From assembly GCA_015486505.1 (NCBI GenBank), contig WFRP01000007.1:1-17840 (forward strand): 17,840 bases of DNA, read 5' to 3'. Both the position numbers and the translations under genes were made by a program. This stretch comes from Pseudomonadota bacterium (GTDB lineage: Bacteria; Desulfobacterota; Anaeroferrophillalia; Anaeroferrophillales; Tharpellaceae). Below are positions 1 to 6,602 of the stretch, piece after piece (within the stretch, counting starts at the first letter, position 1; every line of letters starts with the position of its first letter). The notes beneath the pieces were generated by a model. It was given only the letters and a program-made list of their open reading frames with translations, was not told where the DNA came from and made no database searches.

Positions 1-80
1 ACCCAATTGGGCTTTTTGGCCCGCACCCGGGGGGCAATCCGCTGGTCGCACCCCAAGGGCACTTCCGTTGGGCGCAAATA
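1..80. repeat. Variable linker module of the hairpin repeat family (copy 1, partial)
   Basis: This GC-rich intergenic block belongs to the linker that precedes the 58/72-nt hairpin elsewhere in the window. It contains short segments each ending in CGCA: one ends near 50, one near 76. They include small inverted repeats such as GGGC/GCCC and CCCAA/TTGGG. The start lies outside the window, so the TGCGGG/CCCGCA foot seen in other copies is missing. This copy carries more CGCA-bounded segments than the others. No coding potential is apparent. Confidence 0.7.
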
Positions 81-138
81 AGTACTCTTATCAGAACATT
101 TTCTTGTTTTAAAACAAGAAAATAACCTGTAAGGCACT
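81..138 (+). repeat. Dispersed hairpin repeat, copy 1 (58-nt short-loop form)
   Basis: This is an imperfect palindrome. The left foot begins AGTACTCTTATCAG and the right foot reads CTGTAAGGCACT. The inner stem ATTTTCTTGTTTT faces AAAACAAGAAAAT with no real loop. Between the inner stem and the CAG/CTG pairs sits a symmetric AAC/AAC internal loop. The same architecture recurs at 6510, 10073, 15696, 17624 and 17747. It is the first of two copies (with 10073) in which the long loop is replaced by an extended CTTGTT/AACAAG stem. Confidence 0.9.
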
Positions 139-140
139 AA

Positions 141-253
141 TGGGCTCCCGCTCGCTTCCGAAAAACAACGAAATCGTTTCCGCAACCGCTTACGAAAAAC
201 CACCCCTGCCCCCTCCAAAAGGTGGGGGGGGTAAAATTTGGCTGAATAGTTAC
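141..253 (+). repeat. Second repeat type (module B), copy 1
   Basis: This block of about 113 bp begins TGGGCTCCCGCTCG and ends GAATAGTTAC. It recurs almost unchanged at 15770-15884, differing mainly in a GC-rich hairpin near its end (CCCCCTCC, loop AAAA, GGTGGGGG here; loop GGAA in the other copy). It is fused to the right foot of hairpin copy 1 through TAATGGG. Read on the minus strand, the hairpin is followed by five T residues, so it could stop leftward transcription. A reading frame through it has no sign of being a gene. Confidence 0.85.
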
Positions 254-282
254 ACCAAAATCAAGAAAATCGCCCCGGCTAT

Positions 283-311
283 TTGCTTTTCACAACTTTT
301 TATGTTATTAA
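283..311 (+). promoter_or_regulatory. Candidate promoter for the 359-949 gene
   Basis: TTGCTT (283-288) and TATTAA (306-311) are separated by 17 bp in an AT-rich stretch about 50 bp upstream of the start codon. The match to sigma-70 consensus is only moderate, but spacing and position fit, and it is the only plausible pair between module B and the gene. Confidence 0.3.
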
Positions 312-358
312 TCCAGTCAGAGGTATGGCTGTTACGATTTTGAAAAGGAGGGCGCCCC

Positions 359-949
359 ATGGAAACTCAACAAGCTAGTGCACATATATCCGCATTATCC
401 CGTATGAACGCTTTTTACGGAATCCCGAACCTCTCACAGGAAACCACGGCCGCGGTTGAACAGGGTTTGCCGGCCCCGGAAGTCTATACTCCGGAAAAAA
501 ACCAACCGGCCCCGGCCCCGGAAGATACCAGTGCCGAAAATGCGGCCGAAAGTTTTTTTACTGAAGCAACCGAGCAGGTCGAGATCAGTGATCAGGCACA
601 GGCCCTGCAGCAGCAGGCGCAACAGGCCCTCGCGGAACCGGCAGCGGCCGGCAATGCCGCCGGAGAAGAAACTCAACCGGAGTCACCAATGGAGTCGCCG
701 GCAGCCGAACAGCTTAACAGCCCAAATGCCGGAGCTGCGCCGACAAACGGCCCTAACAAAGCCCCGGCGGCGGCCTCGGCTTTAAATGCCGAAGCACCAC
801 CATCAGCACCGGAAAACAATGCCGCCGCGCTGCCGCCGGAAGGTGCTTACGCGGCCGAACAGCCCGGCCCGCTTAATCAGCCGGCGGCCGGTCCCGGCGC
901 TAACCCTAATGCCGGCCAGCCCGGAGCTCTGTTCAGCGCCTTGGGGTAA
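359..949 (+). CDS. Hypothetical Ala/Pro-rich, acidic low-complexity protein
   Basis: I do not recognise this 196-residue protein, and it is the only clear gene on the plus strand. The start is well supported: AAAAGGAGGG lies about 7 nt before the ATG. Residues 1-35 are the least repetitive part (Met, Tyr, Phe, Leu present). From about residue 36 the chain is dominated by Ala, Pro, Glu, Asn and Gly, with no Cys or Trp, and is probably disordered. Around residues 72-92 there is a Gln/Ala-rich stretch (VEISDQAQALQQQAQQAL). Its opening resembles the short V-x-I-S-x-x-A motif found in several small flagellum-associated proteins; this is too short to assign function. There is no signal peptide or membrane segment. 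A strong terminator starts 32 bp after the stop, so it is probably a single-gene transcript. Overlapping frames are open only because of GC-rich codon use. Confidence 0.75.
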   Translation: METQQASAHISALSRMNAFYGIPNLSQETTAAVEQGLPAPEVYTPEKNQPAPAPEDTSAENAAESFFTEATEQVEISDQAQALQQQAQQALAEPAAAGNAAGEETQPESPMESPAAEQLNSPNAGAAPTNGPNKAPAAASALNAEAPPSAPENNAAALPPEGAYAAEQPGPLNQPAAGPGANPNAGQPGALFSALG

Positions 950-980
950 GCTTTTCAGAGCACAAACCGACCCCAAACCC

Positions 981-1017
981 AAAAAGGGTAACAGTTAAAG
1001 AAACTGTTACCCTTTTT
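981..1017. terminator. Strong bidirectional intrinsic terminator
   Basis: A perfect 16-bp inverted repeat, AAAAAGGGTAACAGTT (981-996) and its complement (1002-1017), has a 5-nt loop. A-run and T-run at the ends give a U-tract in both directions. It lies between the convergent plus-strand gene at 359-949 and the minus-strand epimerase ending at 1085, and can serve both. Confidence 0.92.
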
Positions 1018-1084
1018 CTATACGGTGATAACAAAACCCAAGCCAACCAGAGGGCTGTCACCAGAACAGTCGTACTCTCTCTAA

Positions 1085-2092
1085 TCAGACCTTGTAATAA
1101 TCACGATACCACTGCACAAACCTGGCGATGCCGGTCTCCAGCGCGGTCTCCGGGCTGAAACCTACCGCCTGATTCAGCGCCGCGACATCAGCATAGGTAG
1201 CCGGCACATCGCCGGGTTGCATCGGCAACAGCTCTTTCTGGGCTTTCCGCCCTAAAGCCTTCTCGATTAAGGCAATAAAATCAAGTAATTTTACCGGACT
1301 GTGATTGCCGATATTGTAAAGCCGGTATGGGGCCGGGCTGCTGCCGGGATCCGGCGCGGTTCCGTCCCAGTCAGGGTTGGGCGCCGCGATGTTCGGCAAT
1401 AATCTAACTATCCCTTCGACGATATCATCAACATAAGTAAAATCCCGCTCCATCCGCCCCTGATTAAAAACTTTAATCGGCTCACCGGCAAGAATCGCTT
1501 TGGTGAAAAGAAAAAGTGCCATATCGGGCCGGCCCCAGGGGCCGTATACCGTAAAAAAACGTAAACCGGTCACCGGTAGATCATAAAGATGGCTGTATGA
1601 ATGGGCCATCAACTCGTTGGCCTTTTTACTGGCGGCATACAGGCTTAAGGGATGATCAACATTATCATGGACTGAAAACGGCATATTGCGGTTAAGTCCG
1701 TAAACCGAGCTTGAAGAGGCGTAAACCAGATGCTCAATCCGGTTATGCCGACACCCTTCCAGGATATTGAGAAAACCGGAAAGATTGCTGTCAACATAAG
1801 CCCTGGGGTTCTCCAGGCTGTAACGCACTCCGGCCTGGGCCGCCAGATTGACCACCCGTTGAAAAGAATAGTCCTGAAAAAGCTTTTTAATTCCCGGGGT
1901 ATCGACCAGATCAAGTTCGACAAAAGTGAATTTTCGCTCCTTGAGCAGAATCGCCAGACGGTCCTTTTTCAACTGCACATCGTAATATTCATTGAGGTTA
2001 TCGAGTCCGACCACCTCAATCCCTTCAGCCAAAAGTCTCCGACTCAAATGAAAACCGATAAAACCGGCCGCTCCGGTCACTAAAACCTTCAT
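1085..2092 (-). CDS. UDP-glucuronate 4-epimerase (NAD-dependent SDR family)
   Basis: This 335-residue cytoplasmic enzyme of the extended short-chain dehydrogenase/reductase family is predicted to interconvert UDP-glucuronate and UDP-galacturonate for surface polysaccharide synthesis. The N-terminal Rossmann motif is GAAGFIG (residues 7-13). The substrate-proximal motif NLAAQAGVRYS (82-92) is characteristic of the CapI/LspL-type 4-epimerases. SSSSVYG (126-132) and the catalytic Y152xxxK156 follow, then RFFTVYGPWGRPDM. The length is normal for the group. I chose the ATG at 2090-2092 because MKVLVTG is the family N-terminus and GAGG sits 9 nt upstream; a TTG five codons earlier overlaps that ribosome-binding site. 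A terminator-like hairpin lies directly upstream of the leader. The downstream end uses the 981-1017 terminator. A related UDP-sugar epimerase activity cannot be excluded. Confidence 0.9.
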   Translation of the reverse strand: MKVLVTGAAGFIGFHLSRRLLAEGIEVVGLDNLNEYYDVQLKKDRLAILLKERKFTFVELDLVDTPGIKKLFQDYSFQRVVNLAAQAGVRYSLENPRAYVDSNLSGFLNILEGCRHNRIEHLVYASSSSVYGLNRNMPFSVHDNVDHPLSLYAASKKANELMAHSYSHLYDLPVTGLRFFTVYGPWGRPDMALFLFTKAILAGEPIKVFNQGRMERDFTYVDDIVEGIVRLLPNIAAPNPDWDGTAPDPGSSPAPYRLYNIGNHSPVKLLDFIALIEKALGRKAQKELLPMQPGDVPATYADVAALNQAVGFSPETALETGIARFVQWYRDYYKV

Positions 2093-2111
2093 CCAGACAA
2101 ACCTCAAACAG

Positions 2112-2148
2112 AAAAACCGGGGCGGATTATTCCGACCCGGTTTTTTTT
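2112..2148 (-). terminator. Terminator-like hairpin after the PilZ gene, at the epimerase leader
   Basis: AAAAACCGGG (2112-2121) pairs with CCCGGTTTTT (2136-2145), with an inner CGGA/TCCG stem (2123-2126 and 2131-2134) and a 4-nt loop. On the minus strand it ends in five U, and on the plus strand in eight. It lies 36 bp after the PilZ stop and only a few bases before the epimerase GAGG ribosome-binding site, so it could end the PilZ transcript or attenuate entry into the epimerase gene. Confidence 0.8.
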
Positions 2149-2184
2149 ATTAACCAAAAAAATTCCGCAAACAAAAACCAAACT

Positions 2185-2499
2185 CTACATATCAAGACCA
2201 GGAGCTTTGCTGATAAACTGATAGCGACCGTCAAAACAGACGCCGACCCCCTCATCCTCAATGCGAACCACTTTACCATTCATACTGACCCAGGAACCGG
2301 CTCCGGAGAAAGAGTTGAGAAAAAGATTCACTTTTAGATCAGTGCCGGCATTTAACTTCTCCCCTTTCGTCAGCAAAAAAGCACCACTGGAAGAAACATC
2401 CCGGGTCTTCCAGGCAAAAGTCTGAACCCCATCACCAGCGGGAGTTTCAACAAGGGCCGGAACCTGCAAATTGTACCGGCCAACTACTCTTCTTTCCAT
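2185..2499 (-). CDS. PilZ-domain protein, probable c-di-GMP receptor
   Basis: This 104-residue single-domain protein has the two diagnostic PilZ elements: R4xxxR8 near the N-terminus and D34xSxxG39 (DVSSSG). Both contact cyclic di-GMP in characterised members. The remainder alternates short beta strands (LKVNLFLN, MNGKVVRIEDEGVGVCF), as expected of the PilZ beta barrel. There is no signal peptide or membrane segment, so it is cytoplasmic. The ATG at 2499 has AGGAG about 8 nt upstream. It lies between a CsgD-like regulator and a UDP-sugar epimerase, suggesting that c-di-GMP tunes exopolysaccharide or surface behaviour through a protein or promoter partner. That link is inferred from context. 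The 185-bp AT-rich gap upstream shows no promoter I would defend. Confidence 0.85.
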   Translation of the reverse strand: MERRVVGRYNLQVPALVETPAGDGVQTFAWKTRDVSSSGAFLLTKGEKLNAGTDLKVNLFLNSFSGAGSWVSMNGKVVRIEDEGVGVCFDGRYQFISKAPGLDM

Positions 2500-2684
2500 A
2501 ACTATTACTCCTGATTTTCACATCTGCATACAAACGCAACAAATAGTGATGGTTTGCACCGGCCTCAACGCTTAATGCAGGCAAAAGTCTTTGTAAATTA
2601 ACCTATGAAAACATTCTACAATAAAAAAAACAAAAAAACAATCAGGCAAAAGTATGAAAAAAAGCTTAAATTAAAAAAATTGAT

Positions 2685-3386
2685 TTAGGCAAGATATTTT
2701 GAGGCCCATAACGCGGCCTGCAGACGATTGGGAACATTGATTTTCCGGAAGATCCGGTAGATATGACTTTTAACCGTATGCGAACTGATACAGAGGTGGT
2801 CGGCAATCTGATCATTAGTTGAGCCGATACCGATCTCAATCAGAACCTCTTTTTCTCTCTCCGATAATGATACCGCCGATTCTGAGATTGTCGCTACCGC
2901 TTCAGCCTGACTATCTGCCGCCAACTGCTCCCGGCTCGCGAGAATACTGCGGCTGACCAACCGGCGCGAAAACCAGAGTTCACCGGCGATAATTGCCCGG
3001 ACAAAACGAGCAAGAAGTGTAGAGACAGCATTGTCATTCAAAACCCCGCGCACGCCGCGTTTGAACAATTCCGCCTCAATTTCAAATTCCGCTGAAAAAT
3101 TTACCAGGACAAGATATATTTTCGAATCAGTAAGGAGACGGTTACCAAACCCGTCCAGATATTTCAGGATATCATCGGCAGTGTCGCCCGAACAATCACG
3201 AATGAGCAGCAGGGAGCGATTTCCGAGCGCCTTCGGGGGCGGGACGGCTTGCCCGTTTTCTCCGACCTGACAGTAAAAACCGAACTCCCGTTCCAGAAAA
3301 GACGCCAAAAGCCCCTTCTGGACATTCCGCCGCCCGTCAATAAAAACCAGCCAGTCCTGCACCATAAATTCTGCCAAACTTGCCAT
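2685..3386 (-). CDS. LuxR-family transcription regulator, CsgD-like
   Basis: This protein of 233 residues has a C-terminal LuxR/FixJ helix-turn-helix (about 172-232): LSEREKEVL, then NDQIADHLCISSHTVKSHI, then KINVPNRLQAALWA. The REKE, TVKSH and NRLQAALWA segments and the linker R-A-I-I-A-G-E-L-W-F-S (130-140) are strikingly like CsgD, the enterobacterial biofilm master regulator. The N-terminal 1-125 has a receiver-like strand pattern (LLLIRD with D64 at the phosphosite position) but lacks the usual acidic pocket and the conserved Lys. It is therefore probably a pseudo-receiver, as in CsgD. The start at 3386 has no clear ribosome-binding site; M8 is an alternative but no better. A good promoter lies just upstream. 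The neighbouring PilZ gene supports a role in c-di-GMP or biofilm control. Its targets are unknown. Confidence 0.85.
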   Translation of the reverse strand: MASLAEFMVQDWLVFIDGRRNVQKGLLASFLEREFGFYCQVGENGQAVPPPKALGNRSLLLIRDCSGDTADDILKYLDGFGNRLLTDSKIYLVLVNFSAEFEIEAELFKRGVRGVLNDNAVSTLLARFVRAIIAGELWFSRRLVSRSILASREQLAADSQAEAVATISESAVSLSEREKEVLIEIGIGSTNDQIADHLCISSHTVKSHIYRIFRKINVPNRLQAALWASKYLA

Positions 3387-3432
3387 AGATAATCCACTAA
3401 AACTAAACTACATCCGCATTAGTTTGTGGTAC

Positions 3433-3462
3433 ACAATACCAATAACTACTGTTAAATGTCAA
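3433..3462 (-). promoter_or_regulatory. Sigma-70-type promoter for the CsgD-like regulator
   Basis: On the minus strand a perfect TTGACA (3457-3462) is followed after 18 bp by TATTGT (3433-3438). Initiation would fall about 40 nt before the start codon at 3386. The 107-bp gap is AT-rich and holds nothing else, so the promoter fits well. Confidence 0.6.
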
Positions 3463-3493
3463 GTTACAATTGCAATTTAAGGACGGTACCGAA

Positions 3494-4480
3494 TCAGGCA
3501 AAATACTCCAGCGCGCTCCGGGTTACAACCCGCCCCCGGGGCGTCCGGGCCAGGAAACCGGCCTGCAGCAAAAATGGTTCGCAGACATCTTCCAGAGTAT
3601 CGGATTCTTCGTTCAGGACCGCCGCCAGGGTTTCGATCCCGACCGGGCCGCCGTTAAACTTGTTGATTATTGCGTCCATAAAGAGACGGTCGAGATTATC
3701 AAAACCGCGTTCATCAATCTCAAGTTTATTGAGGGCCGCTGCCGCAATTGACTGCGAAACCGCATTATGCCCGTCCACCTGGGCAAAATCCCGAACCCGC
3801 TTTAACAAACGGTTGGCAATTCGCGGCGTTCCCCGAGAACGTCGGGCAATTTCAAGCGCCCCGTCGGGATCGAGAGCAATATCGAAGATTCCGGCTGAAC
3901 GCGCAACAATCCGGGCAAGTTCGTCAACCTCGTAAAATTCCAGGCGCGTAACAATACCGAAACGATCCCGTAGCGGCGACGAAAGCAGGCCGACCCGGGT
4001 GGTGGCGCCAACCAGGGTAAAGGGCGGCAGATCCAGAGAAATTGAACGGGCCGCCGGTCCCTGGCCGATGATAATATCGAGCTTGAAATCTTCAAGAGCG
4101 GGATAGAGAATCTCTTCCACGGTGCGATTGAGGCGATGGATTTCATCAATAAAAAGGATATCGTGGGGCTGGAGATTGGTCAGAATTGCCGCCAGATCTC
4201 CGGGCCGGGTAATTGCCGGCCCCGATGTCCCCCGAATCTGGGCCCCCATTTCCGCGGCCACAATCCGGGAGAGGGTGGTTTTCCCCAGGCCGGGCGGGCC
4301 GTAAAGCAGCAGGTGATCCAGGGCTTCAGCCCGGCCCCGGGCGGCTTCAATAAAGACCTTAAGGTTATTAACCGCCTTTTTCTGCCCGATATAATTAACC
4401 AGCTGCTGCGGCCGTAAACCCTCTTCGATCGGGCGATCATCCGCATTAAGCCCCGGTTCCAGCAAACGTTCCTCAACCAC
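3494..4480 (-). CDS. ruvB: Holliday junction branch migration ATPase RuvB
   Basis: This AAA+ motor forms a hexameric ring around DNA and, with RuvA, drives branch migration at Holliday junctions. The 328 residues include Walker A GPPGLGKTT (61-69), Walker B FIDEIHRL (about 110-117), sensor GATTR (158-162), the arginine-finger region SPLRDRFG (about 168-175), and the C-terminal winged helix (GGPVGIETLAA, then TPRGRVVT). Length is normal. The start is GTG at 4478-4480, overlapping the end of ruvA by 8 bp (GTGGTTGA), which implies translational coupling. It is the last gene of yebC-ruvC-ruvA-ruvB. I see no intrinsic terminator in the gap before the next gene. Confidence 0.98.
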   Translation of the reverse strand: MVEERLLEPGLNADDRPIEEGLRPQQLVNYIGQKKAVNNLKVFIEAARGRAEALDHLLLYGPPGLGKTTLSRIVAAEMGAQIRGTSGPAITRPGDLAAILTNLQPHDILFIDEIHRLNRTVEEILYPALEDFKLDIIIGQGPAARSISLDLPPFTLVGATTRVGLLSSPLRDRFGIVTRLEFYEVDELARIVARSAGIFDIALDPDGALEIARRSRGTPRIANRLLKRVRDFAQVDGHNAVSQSIAAAALNKLEIDERGFDNLDRLFMDAIINKFNGGPVGIETLAAVLNEESDTLEDVCEPFLLQAGFLARTPRGRVVTRSALEYFA

Positions 4481-5093
4481 GATGAAACTCCCGCAAGGCC
4501 ATTTTCAAAAGAACTTCAAGGGGCTCATCCGGATATTTCCGGAGTATGCCGGTAACCGTGGCGGCAACCTCATTTTCACGATAGCCCAAAGCTGCCAAAG
4601 CCGCCAGCAATTCAGAACCGACATCCCGGCCGCCGTTTGCGGCAAGGCCGTCACCTCCCCGCAAATCAGCTAATTCAAGTTCTCCCAGCTCTTTTTTCAG
4701 GAATTCTCCCAGTTCGAGCACCAGCCGCTGCGAGAGTTTTTTCCCGACTCCGGGCAGTTTAGCCAGCGCTTTGGCCTCCTTATTCACGAGCTGCCTTTCA
4801 AGCTGATCAATACCGGCTCCGGAAATAATAGCAAACGCCAGTTTGGGCCCGACCCCGTTAACCTTGAGCAGACGCAGAAACATGGTCTGTTCGCGCTGTT
4901 CGAAAAAACCGTAAAGAAAAATCTGATCGTCGCGAAAGCGGGTCGTCACCCATAAAATCAGCTCGTCGCCCAGGAGCGGCAACCGCTCGCGGGTGGCGGC
5001 CGAGATTTGCAGGGTATAACCGACGCCTGAAGCTTCGACAATAACCTCGGATTCATTCCGGAAAACTAATATCCCGCGAATTCTCCCGATCAT
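4473..5093 (-). CDS. ruvA: Holliday junction DNA-binding protein RuvA
   Basis: RuvA tetramers bind the four-way junction and load RuvB. The family N-terminus MIGRIRG, the OB-fold (about 1-62), the helix-hairpin-helix motifs NGVGPKLA and LPGVGKKL, and a C-terminal RuvB-binding domain ending in FHRG are all present. I prefer the ATG at 5091-5093, giving 206 residues. It matches the family start, forms a 4-bp ATGA overlap with the ruvC stop, and has GGAG 5 nt upstream. An ATG four codons earlier (5105) is possible, but its putative ribosome-binding site is too close. The 3' end overlaps ruvB by 8 bp. Confidence 0.97.
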   Translation of the reverse strand: MIGRIRGILVFRNESEVIVEASGVGYTLQISAATRERLPLLGDELILWVTTRFRDDQIFLYGFFEQREQTMFLRLLKVNGVGPKLAFAIISGAGIDQLERQLVNKEAKALAKLPGVGKKLSQRLVLELGEFLKKELGELELADLRGGDGLAANGGRDVGSELLAALAALGYRENEVAATVTGILRKYPDEPLEVLLKMALREFHRG

Positions 5094-5578
5094 CGGCTCC
5101 GCCATCCCTGTAAACGGTTCTGGTGGTGATGACAGATAGCAACGGCGAGAGCATCGGCGGCATGTTCACCCGTAACCTTTTCAACCTTAAGCAATTTTTT
5201 TACCATATGCTCGATTTGATCCTTGCCCGCCTTGCCGTAACCGGCCACCGTCTGCTTTACGGTCGCCGGAGGGTATTCAAAGATTTCAAGGCCGTAACGG
5301 GCCGCCGCCACCATAACCGCGCCCCGGGCCTGGCCCAAAACCAGCATACTTTTAACATTACTGCCGTAAAATATGCCCTCAAACGCCACCTGCTCCGGTT
5401 GATATTCCTCGAGAAGCGCGGCGGTCTGATCGTATAAAAGAGCAAGTTTCCTGCCGACATCGGCCCGGGCCGGCAGCTTTAACTGTTCATCATGACGGTA
5501 GATAAGTTTACCTGATTTCTGCTCGACCAGGCCGAAACCGGTCACCGTACTCCCGGGGTCAACCCCTAAAACCAGCAC
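5090..5578 (-). CDS. ruvC: Crossover junction endodeoxyribonuclease RuvC
   Basis: This Mg2+-dependent resolvase cuts Holliday junctions symmetrically. The protein has 162 residues. The RNase H-like fold is marked by LGVDPGS with catalytic D7, the second acidic residue E67 in VAFEGIF, the GSNVKSMLVLGQARG helix, and the C-terminal HAADALAVAICH segment with H139 and D142. The histidine at the third catalytic position, where E. coli has Asp, is common in the wider family. The start is GTG at 5576-5578, only 6 bp after the yebC stop, with a weak ribosome-binding site, so it is probably coupled to yebC. It overlaps ruvA by 4 bp. Confidence 0.97.
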   Translation of the reverse strand: MLVLGVDPGSTVTGFGLVEQKSGKLIYRHDEQLKLPARADVGRKLALLYDQTAALLEEYQPEQVAFEGIFYGSNVKSMLVLGQARGAVMVAAARYGLEIFEYPPATVKQTVAGYGKAGKDQIEHMVKKLLKVEKVTGEHAADALAVAICHHHQNRLQGWRSR

Positions 5579-5584
5579 CTGGGT

Positions 5585-6340
5585 TTAACTCTGCAGCTCT
5601 TCCAGCAGAGCATCGTCAATGTCGAAATTTGAATAAACCTTCTGAACATCATCGCAATCTTCAAGATTATCCATTAAGCGCAGCATCTGTTCGGCGTGTT
5701 TTCCGGTAAGCTCAACCGTATTCGAAGGTATTTTGTCAACCGCGGCCGAGGCCATCTCGACCCCGGCTTTCTCCAGGGCCTGACGCACAACTTCAAAGCT
5801 CTCGGGGGCGGTATAAATCTCGATAACATCTTCCCCTTCCTCATCAACCACATCATCGGCCCCGGCCTCAAGCGCGAGTTCAAACAGAGCTTCAGCGTCG
5901 ACTTTATCCCGCTCACAAACAATCAGCCCTTTGGTCTCAAATATCCAGGCAACACAGCCGTTCTCGCCCAGATTGCCGTTCCCCTTGGCGAAAATATGGC
6001 GAATATCGGCCGCAGTCCGGTTCTTGTTATCGGTCAGAATATCCAGCATAACAGCGGCGCCGCCGGGGCCGTAACCTTCATAGGAATACTCTTCGTAATT
6101 AACCCCGTCAAGTTCGCCGGTGCCTTTTTTTATCCCGCGTTCGATATTATCCTTGGGCATATTGGCCGCTTTCGCCGCCGCCACCGCCGTCCGCAGCCGG
6201 GGGTTCATCTCCGGGTCACCGCCGCCGGCTCGGGCGGCAACAATAATTTCCTTGATTATTTTGGTAAACAACTTACCGCGCTTGGCATCAGCAGCACCTT
6301 TTTTATGCTTGATACTGCTCCATTTATTATGACCTGACAT
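5585..6340 (-). CDS. yebC: YebC/PmpR family protein (TACO1-like)
   Basis: This 251-residue protein has the invariant N-terminus SGHNKWSSIKHKKGA. The core includes NPRLR, AKAANMPKDNIERGIKKG, YEGYGPGG, the DNKNRTAADIRHIF segment and a C-terminal domain with strong acidic content. The family was long annotated as transcriptional regulators. Members related to mitochondrial TACO1 assist translation of difficult sequences such as proline runs. The ATG at 6338-6340 has GGAG about 8 nt upstream. The reading frame stays open for 30 codons further, but that extension has no ribosome-binding site and is not conserved in the family. Its position ahead of ruvC-ruvA-ruvB is a classic arrangement. A terminator for hppA and a TTGACA box lie in the leader region. 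Confidence 0.97.
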   Translation of the reverse strand: MSGHNKWSSIKHKKGAADAKRGKLFTKIIKEIIVAARAGGGDPEMNPRLRTAVAAAKAANMPKDNIERGIKKGTGELDGVNYEEYSYEGYGPGGAAVMLDILTDNKNRTAADIRHIFAKGNGNLGENGCVAWIFETKGLIVCERDKVDAEALFELALEAGADDVVDEEGEDVIEIYTAPESFEVVRQALEKAGVEMASAAVDKIPSNTVELTGKHAEQMLRLMDNLEDCDDVQKVYSNFDIDDALLEELQS

Positions 6341-6371
6341 AACTAAACTCCAGATATATTGTTGTCTATTC

Positions 6372-6411
6372 GCAATCGTGCGAGATTGCCGTAATTTACA
6401 GTTTTTGTCAA
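6372..6411 (-). promoter_or_regulatory. Candidate promoter/operator region for yebC-ruvCAB
   Basis: On the minus strand a perfect TTGACA (6406-6411) lies about 65 bp before the yebC start and just downstream of the hppA terminator. No convincing -10 box is found at 16-18 bp. A 6-bp inverted repeat, GCAATC (6372-6377) and GATTGC (6384-6389), sits where the -10 would be and could be a regulator site. Confidence 0.3.
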
Positions 6412-6416
6412 GACGT

Positions 6417-6450
6417 AAAAAGGCCGGCACCTTAAATAAGTACCGGCCTT
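6417..6450 (-). terminator. Intrinsic terminator after hppA
   Basis: On the minus strand AAGGCCGGTAC pairs with GTGCCGGCCTT (one mismatch) around a loop of about 9 nt, followed by five T residues (6417-6421). It lies between repeat copy 2 and yebC, and separates hppA transcription from the yebC-ruv operon. Confidence 0.85.
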
Positions 6451-6459
6451 CAGTCTTAA

Positions 6460-6581
6460 TGCGGGAACAGGCCCCCGCAACCCAAAAGAAAGTTATCGGC
6501 CCGCAAACAAGTACTCTTATCAGAACATTTTCTGGATATTAAATCTTGTTTTTTGGTGCAGAAAATAACCTGTAAGGTACT
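6460..6581 (+). repeat. Dispersed hairpin repeat, copy 2, with linker
   Basis: The linker 6460-6509 starts with the TGCGGG...CCCGCA foot hairpin and ends GGCCCGCAAACA. The hairpin itself is 6510-6581 (72 nt, long-loop form). Left foot AGTACTCTTATCAG and right foot CTGTAAGGTACT flank the AAC/AAC internal loop and an ATTTTCTG/CAGAAAAT stem. The loop of about 24 nt (TATTAAATCTTGTTTTTTGG core) is nearly identical to copies 4, 5 and 6. It lies between hppA and its terminator. Confidence 0.9.
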
Positions 6582-6602
6582 AATAAAGCAAATGCAGATC
6601 GT

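Noticed and set aside
81..138. Integron attC site
   Set aside because: The imperfect palindrome recalls attC folding, but the GTTRRRY/RYYYAAC ends are absent, the neighbouring genes are housekeeping genes on one strand, and no integrase is present.
456..785. Arg/Pro-rich frame overlapping the 359-949 gene, and a further one at 786-998
   Set aside because: Alternate-frame readings of the same GC-rich low-complexity sequence without ribosome-binding sites. The 359 frame has the strong AAAAGGAGGG site.
2581..2684. Promoter or small RNA in the AT-rich gap upstream of the PilZ gene
   Set aside because: Only homopolymer A/T runs with no paired -35/-10 or sigma-54 boxes at proper spacing, and no stable fold seen by eye.
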